DNA of 64,000 bases from CAIXSC01 sp046349935. GTDB taxonomy: Bacteria > Planctomycetota > Planctomycetia > Pirellulales > Pirellulaceae. Under the pieces are notes generated by a model that was not told the origin of the DNA, did not search any database, and saw only the letters and a program-made list of their open reading frames with translations. Positions 50,901-59,314 of this stretch are shown one piece after another. The position numbers and the translations under genes are program-made. The DNA is taken from positions 186,001-250,000 of the forward strand of contig JAXMBK010000006.1 of NCBI GenBank assembly GCA_046349935.1, given 5' to 3'. Numbering within the stretch: position 1 is the first letter of the stretch; each line of letters begins with the position of its first letter.

Positions 50901-53900
50901 ACTTCGTCGCTTGTCAACGGTTGCGAGTTTTTCGTCAGCGCGACGACCTGAGCCCACTGCGTCGCTTGCGTCAGATTGGCCGCATAGACGCGACGCCGCA
51001 ACGTCCCAAACTCGCCCGCGACCGGCTCCACCGTCGGTTCCGGCGGATTCGACGCCAAGCGGAACCAGAACTCTCCGTCCTGACTTCCCATCAGATCGCC
51101 GCGCACGGGTGCGTTGCGTTCCACACTCGGAGTCGAGAATTTCACTCGCGCGACCGAACGCAGATCCTTCAGGTCGATCGTCAACGCCTTCGGCGTTGCA
51201 CCATCGGGCGTGCTCATCCAAAACGTCTTGGGATCTCGATCGATGGCCATCAGCGGGTTGTGGTCGATGGCCGTATCGGTGGCCCGCGCCCCGGCTGGCA
51301 GTTCGCCCGTCGCCGCCGTCCCTTCGAACACGCCCGTATGCGGGCCCGTTTCTCGCAGCTTCACCTGCACCTGATCGCCGCTATCGGCCGATAGCTTCAC
51401 CGTCACCTCGTCCGGTTCGTTCTGCAGATCGCGGTCGGGATCGCGGACCCGCAGGTAAACGACGTTTCCCGGCTTCACCTGATTCTCGGGTCGGAACGTC
51501 GACACTCGTTTGTCGGCATCCTCTTCCGCCTGCGCCTCTTCTTCCAACTGTTGGCTGAACGACTTGGCTTGCTTGTCGACGATCTTGCTGCTTGAGACCT
51601 CCAGCTTGGCGTCCGCCGCCACTTTGATCTCGACATCCGACAACGGGACGTTCTTGAATTCCGCTCGGAATTCGGCCGGATAGTCGCATTTGATCGTGTC
51701 GCGACCTGTGAGCTGCAATACTTGGTCGCCGACGTTCGCGGCGCCCAATCGCGTCTCCAGATCGACTCGGAACAACCCCTTGCCTGCGCCGGAACTCGTG
51801 AGGTAGACGATCTCGCTATCGCCTCCCGGCGACGTGGTCACTTGGACGGGAATTCGATTATGTCCGCGGCTGATCCCCAGGTCGCTATCGTGCACCACGA
51901 TGGACAGCGGCTGCCCCGGCACGTGGCGTCGCTTGCTATTGCGCCCCAAGCGTCCGACCGTACGCAATAGATTGAGCTGATCCATGTACCGTTCTTCGGC
52001 GCCGTAAACTTCCGCCAATCCAAACAGCGCCTGGTTCGCCAGTTCGACATTGGGTACGCGTTCCAGCACCCCGCGGAAGATGTCGCGCGCGTCTTCCCGA
52101 TCGCCGCGACGAAACGCGAGGACTCCGCGCAAGAATTCGGCGCGTACCACCACATCGGCTTCCGGGTGTCGCGCCAGTCGTTCGAAGACCAGTTCCGCTT
52201 GGTCGAACACTTTCTGCGCAAGGTACGTTTCGCCGATTCCGAACTCGGCTTCGATCGACTGCGGCGAATTCGGATAGCGATTCACCACCGTCGTGTATTC
52301 ATTCCGAGCCAAATCGTAGCGCTGCGCCTTGAAGTAATTCTTGGCGATCAGCAGTTGCACTCGCGCCTTAGAGGCATCATCGACCTGCTTCGACTCCGCA
52401 TTTTTCACGATCCATCCGCGCAGCGTTTCTTCGACACGCTCGTGATTCTCGTCGCCGCCGGCCGCAATCAACCGATCGCACACAAACACAATCAAATCGA
52501 CCGGCAGTTCGGGTACATGCTCCACGAACAGGGCCTGATTGGCCGAATAGGCCTCGAACGCCAACCGTTCATCGCCCAAGCGCAGATACAGCGTCGCTTG
52601 GAACAAGGGCGCCAGCGGACTATTGTCATCCAGGGTCAGCCCGACCGCGCCCATCCGAGCGTAGCTTTGCGTCACCACGTCGCGCGCCGCTTTTTTCCGC
52701 GGTTCATCGATATTGGGAATGTTCGCCAACAGGCCCGACGCAAGCGTCGCGGCGGCGATGTAGTCCTTCCGTTCCAGCGCCGCTTGCGCGAACGGCGTCA
52801 GGCGATCAAAGTCGAACCACTCGTTCCCCACGCGCCGCGTCGCTTGTCGATAGACCAGCAGCCGCGCCATCGGCGTCAAGGGCGCAACCGTCGGCGACTC
52901 GACCAACGCCATGGTCGCCGCCGACGAAACGGGTTCAATCTCGGCATCGCGCAGCACGGTCAAGACGCGCGTCTTCACTTCGGGCGTCGTCGTCATCGAA
53001 GCGCGAAGGGAGTCGAACCAACCGCCGACCGTCGACCAATCAACGTCCCAGGGTCGAAAGGGACGTTCGTCTTGTCGCTTGCGAGCTGCACGCAAGGTTT
53101 CTTCGAACAGATTCCAGTCGCCGGCGGTGAAGGCATCCCCCGCCAACCACATCGCATACCGGCCGTGAAAGTCGGTATTCGCTTGCAGCAGGTCGCGCAA
53201 GAGCGTGGCGCGTTTGGCCGGTTCGGTCAGACGCGCCAGCAGGCGCGATGCACATTCTCGCGACTCGCCATGCGTTCGATCATGTCGCAAGTACTGCAGC
53301 CAATACGCGACCGCTTCCTGTTCCAGCTTGAGCTTGGCCAGCACGTCGCCGATGGCGGAGGCGTAGGTCGGATCGGGGCCGTGCTTTTCGGTCGCCTTGC
53401 GAATCCACGCCAGTGATTGCGACGCCAGCGCCGGATCATTCGCACGGTCGGCGGCAATCATCAAACGCCGCCAGATATCGGCGCTCGCCGGCTGCGGCTC
53501 GTGCTTCAGCATATTCAGCGCCGCTTCTTTCGCGACCTCGGGCGGGCTGAAGTCGGTCGCCGCCTCCAGGTAGGACGCGGCGCCGTAATAATCTGTCGGG
53601 AAGCGCTGACACCACTGCGCCCAGACGCCGGCCGCCTTGGCCCGATCGGCCTGTGGGCCGTAATGCCGATAGAACTCGCCTTGCGTGGCGAGCAGGGCTT
53701 TCGCCAGCCGATCATTCAGCGTGTTGAACACGGCCGGCTGCCGCAACTGCTCGCGAATCGCTCCGCCAGGGCCATGTTGCGAGTTGCGTTGATCGAGCCA
53801 CGCTTTGACGAGCGGATCTTGATCGGCTTTGGTCAATTCGGCGGCGACGTACGCAGCCTTCTCCTTGAAGTCCTTGTTCTGGCGTGCGTTCTGCTGCCAC

Positions 53901-55345
53901 GTGCGAATCGACTCGCGAAGATTCCCAAAGTGAATGTTCTCGCGACGCACCTTCAGCACACGCGCAACGTCCTGCTTGAATTCGTCGTCGCCGCCCGAGT
54001 TGTATAGCAACCAGTCGACGGCGCCGGTCGTATATCCATCGTCGGTCGGCGACTGCTCCAGCAATTCCCGCAGCACCTGCTTGGCTTTGCCGAGGTCCTT
54101 CAGGCGATCGCGGCAGACTTCAAACGCGAGGACGTACCGCAAATAGGCTGCTTGATCGCGATTCGTGTTGAGCGCCGAGCGCAACGTCGCTTCGGCGGCG
54201 GCGAATTGCGCTGGTTCGGCCGGCAGCGCTTGAACGTAGGCCGATGCGTTGCTGTTGGACTGCGCGTCGTACGGCAATAGCGCCGCCAGCATCGGTACGG
54301 CTCGATTCTTGTCGCCGTCGCGCAACAGCGCGTTGGCCAAGTAGCTTTGCGCCGCGAAGCGATCCGCACGGGCCGGATGCTTTGCAACGTAGTCGTTGAC
54401 GATCGGCTCTAGTTCGGCGGCTTTCGCGCCCGCGTAATACAGCCGTGCAATCTGTTGCAAGTGCGGATAGGGTCCATCGACGATCGAGCGCGCCTGTTTC
54501 CACGACTCGGCCGAGTTGGCATGCTGGCCGATGTTGCCATAGTTCTCCGCCATCAACAGATGCAAATCTCGTCGCCGGGGCGGGTCGGGAATCAAGTTCT
54601 TCTGCAGCAGCCGCACTCCGACCGCACTACTCTTGGCCCACTGACCAATCCGTCGCCACTCGTTGAAGGCTTGCCAGCCGACGTGTTGAGCGAATTCGCC
54701 AGCCGGCAGCTTATCGAGCATCTCGTCGCCCAACTGAGCCCCGCGCGCAATCTGCTCATTGACGCCGCTTGCCGCATACTGCTGCATCGCGAGCACGCCG
54801 TACGATCGCCCGACCGGACTAGGGCCTTGCCTCGTCCACACGGCCTGGCACGCCTCCGCCGCCCGCACTCGATCCTCCAACTGCACGGTCGCGTCCGCGA
54901 CGCGCACCTCGACCGCCGCACACTCGGGGGCCTGGGGATAGCGCGCCAAGAACTGCCGACCGGTCGCCGCGACGTCCTTGTTTCGCGAAAGAGCTTCGAG
55001 TCCATCGAGCAACTTGAGCATCACGGCCGGGTGTCGAGCGTCCGCCGGATGGGCGGCGACGAACAACTGCCCGACGCGCACCAATCCATACACGCGTCCC
55101 GCCCCGTGGTACAACTCGACCAGTTTAAGCATCGCCTCGGCGGCTTCCGGCGTCGTATCTTTAAACTTCCCCAACTCGGCTTCCAGCCGCGCCGCCTCTT
55201 GGTTCACCGACTCTTCCGTCGGCGGACTCTGTGCTGCCACGGGCCGCCCCGCACACGCCGACCAGATCGTCATTCCCAACAACATCAGCCAAATCGCTCG
55301 ACGGGTCGTTTGCGGGCCGACGCTTGCGGCAGGATGCAGTTTCAT
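47987..55345 (-). CDS. Giant exported TPR protein with repeated Asp-rich beta modules
   Basis: About 2,452 residues from ATG 55345, which follows GGAG and starts a signal peptide (MKLHPAASVGPQTTRRAIWL, cleavage near PVAA-QSP). The N-terminal 1,150 residues form a TPR solenoid (NYFKAQRYDLARNEYTTVVN, QKVFDQAELVFERLA, FRRGDREDARDIFRGVLERV). A central region (roughly residues 1170-2140) has repeated beta modules marked by DPDRDL, DYDEDR, IDPDAA and IDPDHDA, each followed by TGVF or HSGVF in most cases, with a discoidin-like F5/8C stretch in between (NPLMAIDRDPKTFWMST). The last 300 residues are another TPR block (YPDPKYAPRIAYLLGQF, FDEAIRSYELILRQFADHP, KFLERFAGHQHAPRMAFRVG). It probably spans the periplasm or sits at the outer surface. 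ExbB follows 6 nt later. The function is unknown. Confidence 0.85.
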   Translation of the reverse strand: MKLHPAASVGPQTTRRAIWLMLLGMTIWSACAGRPVAAQSPPTEESVNQEAARLEAELGKFKDTTPEAAEAMLKLVELYHGAGRVYGLVRVGQLFVAAHPADARHPAVMLKLLDGLEALSRNKDVAATGRQFLARYPQAPECAAVEVRVADATVQLEDRVRAAEACQAVWTRQGPSPVGRSYGVLAMQQYAASGVNEQIARGAQLGDEMLDKLPAGEFAQHVGWQAFNEWRRIGQWAKSSAVGVRLLQKNLIPDPPRRRDLHLLMAENYGNIGQHANSAESWKQARSIVDGPYPHLQQIARLYYAGAKAAELEPIVNDYVAKHPARADRFAAQSYLANALLRDGDKNRAVPMLAALLPYDAQSNSNASAYVQALPAEPAQFAAAEATLRSALNTNRDQAAYLRYVLAFEVCRDRLKDLGKAKQVLRELLEQSPTDDGYTTGAVDWLLYNSGGDDEFKQDVARVLKVRRENIHFGNLRESIRTWQQNARQNKDFKEKAAYVAAELTKADQDPLVKAWLDQRNSQHGPGGAIREQLRQPAVFNTLNDRLAKALLATQGEFYRHYGPQADRAKAAGVWAQWCQRFPTDYYGAASYLEAATDFSPPEVAKEAALNMLKHEPQPASADIWRRLMIAADRANDPALASQSLAWIRKATEKHGPDPTYASAIGDVLAKLKLEQEAVAYWLQYLRHDRTHGESRECASRLLARLTEPAKRATLLRDLLQANTDFHGRYAMWLAGDAFTAGDWNLFEETLRAARKRQDERPFRPWDVDWSTVGGWFDSLRASMTTTPEVKTRVLTVLRDAEIEPVSSAATMALVESPTVAPLTPMARLLVYRQATRRVGNEWFDFDRLTPFAQAALERKDYIAAATLASGLLANIPNIDEPRKKAARDVVTQSYARMGAVGLTLDDNSPLAPLFQATLYLRLGDERLAFEAYSANQALFVEHVPELPVDLIVFVCDRLIAAGGDENHERVEETLRGWIVKNAESKQVDDASKARVQLLIAKNYFKAQRYDLARNEYTTVVNRYPNSPQSIEAEFGIGETYLAQKVFDQAELVFERLARHPEADVVVRAEFLRGVLAFRRGDREDARDIFRGVLERVPNVELANQALFGLAEVYGAEERYMDQLNLLRTVGRLGRNSKRRHVPGQPLSIVVHDSDLGISRGHNRIPVQVTTSPGGDSEIVYLTSSGAGKGLFRVDLETRLGAANVGDQVLQLTGRDTIKCDYPAEFRAEFKNVPLSDVEIKVAADAKLEVSSSKIVDKQAKSFSQQLEEEAQAEEDADKRVSTFRPENQVKPGNVVYLRVRDPDRDLQNEPDEVTVKLSADSGDQVQVKLRETGPHTGVFEGTAATGELPAGARATDTAIDHNPLMAIDRDPKTFWMSTPDGATPKALTIDLKDLRSVARVKFSTPSVERNAPVRGDLMGSQDGEFWFRLASNPPEPTVEPVAGEFGTLRRRVYAANLTQATQWAQVVALTKNSQPLTSDEVEEVLWQRAEEAEDAKKPATVVWHGKLAQPRDGAARIRVEGTRTALAVDGRLELPLGPGGRSADVWLNAGLHDVTIVAATNSAQQPTGAVWARADLNQAQTTLAPFRKQDFDPQGATAKPHATGADPSVVVAETDWEFRFSPVPLRYARLVVHEYKGEAVAINHVEVSGSRASDLYIPTKTDVLSLAANQVLEIAGGDTVTAAYTDEAGQSESAGSQLLTGKLTATYHDARVNPIAYDFVRTEGGAVQTIRKELMRVEPGERIVFEIVDYDEDRSDQRDTVRFQVLVNDDEPLDLVATETDNYTGVFTKEIDTAALPSAATPAAGTTKATNAAAGRETSTGDKPLVVKPGDRIYLRYIDAQNTFPGHAAPRESVVMVNEPSEGRIRVLRSRVTPLPPGTRGTPLATYVPPDPGQDIAGVAFEAPLTIEVIDPDAAKDSRSMVTVKLTTTDGAMVEVDCAISGALTNTPSDLQLRRALEEGRFLGQVVMQLGGKNSPAVVPVTSEMPRGLLGRVKVDDDATAKLGANLVTRVLNLTGKDVITATYADELRPDKKPMQLSSRGRLVSNGEAAVTDREYEKEATQLHVGEKIFLRVIDPDHDASDARDAVVVEISTDRGEKETVRLEETLAHSGVFTGSLSLKATERPTAGNLNLAEPAIETYFGDLVRVRYVDDSASTESGQNEQVRELPVVVGTDGLVSAFTKTFNNETLAVETKFRIAESYFELFKSHKTLERVAEKNADLEAGRRVLREVMEDYPDPKYAPRIAYLLGQFAQELSQFDEAIRSYELILRQFADHPLAADAQYKLAQCYEEAGDFDQALEAYVTLAATHPKSALIPNVMIRISDYFYKAENFPIAAQVGEKFLERFAGHQHAPRMAFRVGQCYYKAKQYAKAGQSFDRFGKTFPDDALAADALFWAGESFRLGANNLEAFRRYNRCRWDYPASEAAKYARGRLALPEMLQQFEAEANSVDQ

Positions 55346-55458
55346 CTCGGTGACTCCGGCAAGTGCATTCAGGGCGGCGGGGAGCAAAGGGAGGCGACGG
55401 GCGCTGCGCGAGCCGCAGCGCGGCTGGCTGCGAGCGATGGTGCGGGGACGAGTCGCGA

Positions 55459-57909
55459 CTATTGCGGCGGGCTCGCTTTGGCGAGCGCTTCGGAAATCTT
55501 CTTGGCGTCGGCGGCGAGCGGACTCTCGGGAAAGTCGCCGATCAACTGGTCGAATCGTCGCTTGGCCTCGTCCTTGCGTTCCATGCGATACAGACAGCGG
55601 CCGTAGTTGAACAGAATCACGTCCAGAAACTTGGCGTCTGGATGATCGCTCAACACCGTTTCAAACGTATCGATCGCGCGCGCGTAGTCTTTTTGCTGGT
55701 AATAGTAGTTGGCCATTTTGGCGACCGCTTCGCCTACTCGGCCGCTGTCCGGGAACTGATCGTACACCTTCTTGTACTCTTGGAACGCGCGATCCTGCAG
55801 CTGCGTCGCCGCCGCGCCGTCCGCTTCGTTTGCCAATTGCTCGTAGCATTCGGCGATCCCGAACTGGGCGTCGCCCCGCAGCTGGCTCTTCGGCATGTTC
55901 ACGATGCGTGTAAAGATGCCAATCGCCCGATTGAAATTGTTCTGCTTGCGCGCGACTTCGCCCAATTGCAGCAGTGCGTCGTCGACGAACCCGCTGTTGG
56001 GAAACTCCGTTTGCAATCGCTGACACATGGCGGAGGCAAGGTCGAGCTGATCGCGTTCAAAGTAAATCCGCCACAGTTGCACGTAGGTCTGTTCGAGCAA
56101 TCCGCCGCCCAACCGACGCGCCTCGTCCAGTATCTCCTCGCAAACCGCCAACGCCTGTTCGTATTTCTCGTCGGCCTTTTCTTTAAGCCCGAATTCCTTG
56201 TAGCGATTCCCAATGTTCGTGAGGGCGTCGGCCGTCTTGAGCTGCGTCTGAATGCGCAATTCTTGGTCCGAGATGACGGCGCGCGTGACTCGTACGCCGC
56301 CAATGTGTCCTTCCAAACACTTGGCGTCGGCCCGCACCATCCGTTCTCCTTCGCGAGCGTGCAACTCGTCGCGATAGAGAACGCGAATCTCATCCCCCGG
56401 CAACGCTTGCAGCACGTCGTCCGCGACCGCGGTCTCCGACTTCACCAGCGCCGCCGAGGCCTGAAAGACGCCCGAGTGGAGGATTTGAGCCTCGCCGGTT
56501 GGATTGCCGGCGGCGGTCCCAGGATCGGCGCCATTCGGGGGCGCCGTGTTTGCGCTGTCCGCCTCGGCGGCAGCAATCGATTCGGGAGGCCGCGTCTCGC
56601 GGAGTACGATCTCGAGTCGATCGACCAGCTTGAAGCGTTCGAGCTTCGGCTGCCCTGTCTCGTCGGCGTCGACCGTTGTTCCCTTCGCCGCGGCCGCCGA
56701 CGCTTCGGCTTCCAGCTCCTGTTCTGTCTTCAAGCGGTGGACCTCGACGATCGCCGAAATCTGATCCGCGCCGTCGGTGACGTCGCGATCCGAGTCGGTG
56801 ATGCGCAGGTTGACGTTCTTTCCCAGCACGACGCCGCGCAGCGTCTCTTGAAATGCGCCGTCGGTGACCGCGACCAAGGCGTTCCCCACGACCTGGACGT
56901 TGCGATCGACCGACTTATTCAGCGTCTTATCGGCCGTGTGCTCGTCGACGTACGTCACCTGGACGACGTCGCCGCCGCGCACTTCGAGCATCCCGTTGCC
57001 GGGCTGCGGTTTGCCGAGCGTCGTGGGGAGCGACCCCAGCACGAGCCGCACGTTGCGTCCCACGGGAAAGCACTCGCAGGTCTCCTCATCTCCGCTCGCC
57101 GCTTTGCACCGCACCTTGATCGACTGGCCCGGCTCCAACACCGCCAGATCGGCGTCGTCGATCTTCATGAAGAAGCGTTTGCCGGCTTCCAGCTTCGCCG
57201 CTTGTTCATCGTCGCTCGACAACGTCGTACCGACGCGTTCGAGCGCCGCGATCGCCCGGCTGTAATGGCCTAGCTGGAAATGTCCTAGACCGATGTAGTA
57301 ATACGCCTCGTTTACCTGCGGGCTGACTGGAAACTTTTCGACGACGTCGCGCATCGTTTGAAAGCACTTGCCGTAGTTGCGGGCATGGTAATAGCAGACG
57401 CCCAATTGGAGCGTCGCCTCCGCCCGCTGTTCGTCGTCGGAATTGTCTTCGACGGCGACGGCCTCATAGTGCGTGCGAGCTCGATCGTAGGCTCGCTCGC
57501 GCTGCAAGAAGTAATTCCCCAGACGCAAGTGCGCGTCGAATCGCAGGCGGCTCTTGGGATATCGCTCGACCACCGACTTCCAAATTTCGACCGCCTTGGC
57601 GGTCTCTTCTGCATCCAGCCGCGCGTCGCCCGCCTCCAGCAACTTGCGGGCGGCGCGATCTTCGACGATCGACCCGCGCGCCGGTCCCGACTCGCCGTCG
57701 GCCGCCGCCTTTTCCGCCGCCGTCTTTTCTTGCGCCGCCGCGTGTCGCGGCGCCGGCGTGTTCGACAGCAGCGACGTGAGCGGCAACGTCGCTAGCAACA
57801 ACCGAGCGACAAGGCCTACGGAGGAGCGTCGTCTCCCCCGCCCGCCGTTCTCGACGAAACTTCGACCGGCCCCTGAGTGAACTTTACGACCGACGATTCG
57901 CCAGCACAT
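55459..57909 (-). CDS. Exported TPR protein with Asp-rich beta modules (short paralogue)
   Basis: About 816 residues from ATG 57909, with GGAG 10 nt upstream. A TTG at 57996 overlapping the DUF1501 stop (TTGA) would add 29 residues and is an alternative. The signal sequence lies at about residues 36-60 (VARLLLATLPLTSLLSNTPA). N-terminal TPR units (AVEIWKSVVERYPKSRL, QRERAYDRARTHYEAVAVED) and FQTMRDVVEKFPVSP are followed by a beta-rich middle with TDSDRDV and HSGVF, the same module as in the 2,452-residue protein. Then come a VRVTRAVISDQELRI element and C-terminal TPRs (FERDQLDLASAMCQRLQTEF, FNRAIGIFTRIVNMP, YARAIDTFETVLSDHPD). Likely a partner of the giant protein in the same complex. Confidence 0.83.
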   Translation of the reverse strand: MCWRIVGRKVHSGAGRSFVENGGRGRRRSSVGLVARLLLATLPLTSLLSNTPAPRHAAAQEKTAAEKAAADGESGPARGSIVEDRAARKLLEAGDARLDAEETAKAVEIWKSVVERYPKSRLRFDAHLRLGNYFLQRERAYDRARTHYEAVAVEDNSDDEQRAEATLQLGVCYYHARNYGKCFQTMRDVVEKFPVSPQVNEAYYYIGLGHFQLGHYSRAIAALERVGTTLSSDDEQAAKLEAGKRFFMKIDDADLAVLEPGQSIKVRCKAASGDEETCECFPVGRNVRLVLGSLPTTLGKPQPGNGMLEVRGGDVVQVTYVDEHTADKTLNKSVDRNVQVVGNALVAVTDGAFQETLRGVVLGKNVNLRITDSDRDVTDGADQISAIVEVHRLKTEQELEAEASAAAAKGTTVDADETGQPKLERFKLVDRLEIVLRETRPPESIAAAEADSANTAPPNGADPGTAAGNPTGEAQILHSGVFQASAALVKSETAVADDVLQALPGDEIRVLYRDELHAREGERMVRADAKCLEGHIGGVRVTRAVISDQELRIQTQLKTADALTNIGNRYKEFGLKEKADEKYEQALAVCEEILDEARRLGGGLLEQTYVQLWRIYFERDQLDLASAMCQRLQTEFPNSGFVDDALLQLGEVARKQNNFNRAIGIFTRIVNMPKSQLRGDAQFGIAECYEQLANEADGAAATQLQDRAFQEYKKVYDQFPDSGRVGEAVAKMANYYYQQKDYARAIDTFETVLSDHPDAKFLDVILFNYGRCLYRMERKDEAKRRFDQLIGDFPESPLAADAKKISEALAKASPPQ

Positions 57910-57992
57910 CAGCGGGTCGCTCCACAGCGAGAAGGAAGAACGCGCCGCCCTCGCGCGGCAACCCCTCACGGTATTTAGCGCGCCAGGCCGCG

Positions 57993-59246
57993 TCAAGCAA
58001 ACAGCTCGCGCACCGTCTCGCCCGATTCCACCAATTTCATGGCGCGCTGCAGCGGCGTCATGACTTCTTTGTGCGGGTCGATGCCCAGGGCATGGCAGAC
58101 CGTGGCATGCAGGTCCGGCACCTGCACCGGCCGCTGGTCAGGCTCGTAGCCGTCCTTGTCCGACGTGCCGATGACTTGGCCGCCGCGGATGCCGCCGCCC
58201 GCCATAAAACAGCTAAACACCGGCGCGTGGTGATCGCGTCCCGCATCCTTGTTGACCATCGGCGTGCGTCCGAACTCGCTGAGCATGATCACCAGCGTTT
58301 TCTCGAGCATGCCGTCGGCGGCCAAATCGGCGACCAGCGACGCGAGCGCCGGATCCATCACCTCGCCGTGGGCGCGCATTGCGGGGAAGTTGTTCGTGTG
58401 CGTGTCGAATCCGCCGCGATTGATCTGCACGAAGCGCACCCCCTTCTCAATCAGGCGTTTGGCGAGCAAGGCGCCGCGGCCGAAAGGATTGTCGCCGTAG
58501 CGTGCGATCGTCGCGGCCGGGACTTTTTCGAGTTCGAACGCTTCCAGCGCGGGGCTGCGCATGAGTCGCACGGCGTCCTCGATCGACGTTTTGGTCGCCG
58601 CCAGCCGGGGGTCTTGTTTTCCGCCCGCGAAGCGCTTGTTGAAGCGTTCGAGCGTCTCCAATCGCTTGTTTCCGCGCACCTCGGTGATCCCCTCGGGGAA
58701 CGCCAAGTATGGATCTTTCTCGCCGGGATTGCCGACGTAGTACGCCTCGCATTTTTGACCCAAATAGCCCGCGCGCGGGGCGAAGCCGCTGATCGAAATG
58801 TAGGCCGGCAAATCGCCCAAGTTGGGGACTTCGTGCGCTACGACCGACCCGAGTCCGGGGTGAACCAGATTGGGCCCCGGCAGATAGCTCGTCTGCAGTT
58901 GGTACGTCGCGCGCCCGTGATCGCCTTGCGTCCCCGCGATCGAACGAATCAGCGCCGCATGGTGCATTTGTTGGGCGACCTGCGGGAAAATCTCCGAGAT
59001 CTCGATGCCCGACGCCGACGTCTTGATCGGCTGAAACTCGCCTTGCGTCGGACGGCCCGGCTTCGGGTCCCAAGTATCGAGATGCGACATGCCGCCGCCG
59101 TTCCAGAAGAGCACCACGTGTTCGGCCTTCGCCGCGTGGTCCTTGCCGGCGTTCGCCAACAGCGACCGCACCGGCATTCCCAAAATGGTCGCCCCCGTCG
59201 CTGCCAGCATGGCGCGACGCGTCGCAAAATATCCCTGGCAGCCCAT
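57993..59246 (-). CDS. DUF1501 family exported protein
   Basis: 417 residues starting MGCQGYFATRRAMLAATGATI, a Tat-like signal with RR and a hydrophobic core. Family features are HVVLFWNGGGMSHLDTWDPK, LIRSIAGTQGDHGRATYQLQ, YISISGFAPRAGYLGQKCEA, GVRFVQINRGGFDTHTNNFP and TLVIMLSEFGRTPMVNKDAG, followed by GRDHHAPVFSCFMAGGG. It is about 60 residues shorter than the DUF1501 protein at 26493 and belongs to another subfamily. It follows the DUF1549/DUF1553 gene by 68 bp and its stop overlaps a possible TTG start of the next TPR gene, so it joins the pair to the TPR/ExbB cluster. The reaction is not established. Confidence 0.9.
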   Translation of the reverse strand: MGCQGYFATRRAMLAATGATILGMPVRSLLANAGKDHAAKAEHVVLFWNGGGMSHLDTWDPKPGRPTQGEFQPIKTSASGIEISEIFPQVAQQMHHAALIRSIAGTQGDHGRATYQLQTSYLPGPNLVHPGLGSVVAHEVPNLGDLPAYISISGFAPRAGYLGQKCEAYYVGNPGEKDPYLAFPEGITEVRGNKRLETLERFNKRFAGGKQDPRLAATKTSIEDAVRLMRSPALEAFELEKVPAATIARYGDNPFGRGALLAKRLIEKGVRFVQINRGGFDTHTNNFPAMRAHGEVMDPALASLVADLAADGMLEKTLVIMLSEFGRTPMVNKDAGRDHHAPVFSCFMAGGGIRGGQVIGTSDKDGYEPDQRPVQVPDLHATVCHALGIDPHKEVMTPLQRAMKLVESGETVRELFA

Positions 59247-59314
59247 ACAAACTCCTCGTGAATTGGAACGGTTACCGAGCGTGTTCGAGTTCAGGCCATG
59301 CGTCGCGCCGCGAT

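Noticed and set aside
49802..51394. Long plus-strand open frame across the giant TPR gene
   Set aside because: Arg/His-rich product without motifs, antisense to clear beta modules.
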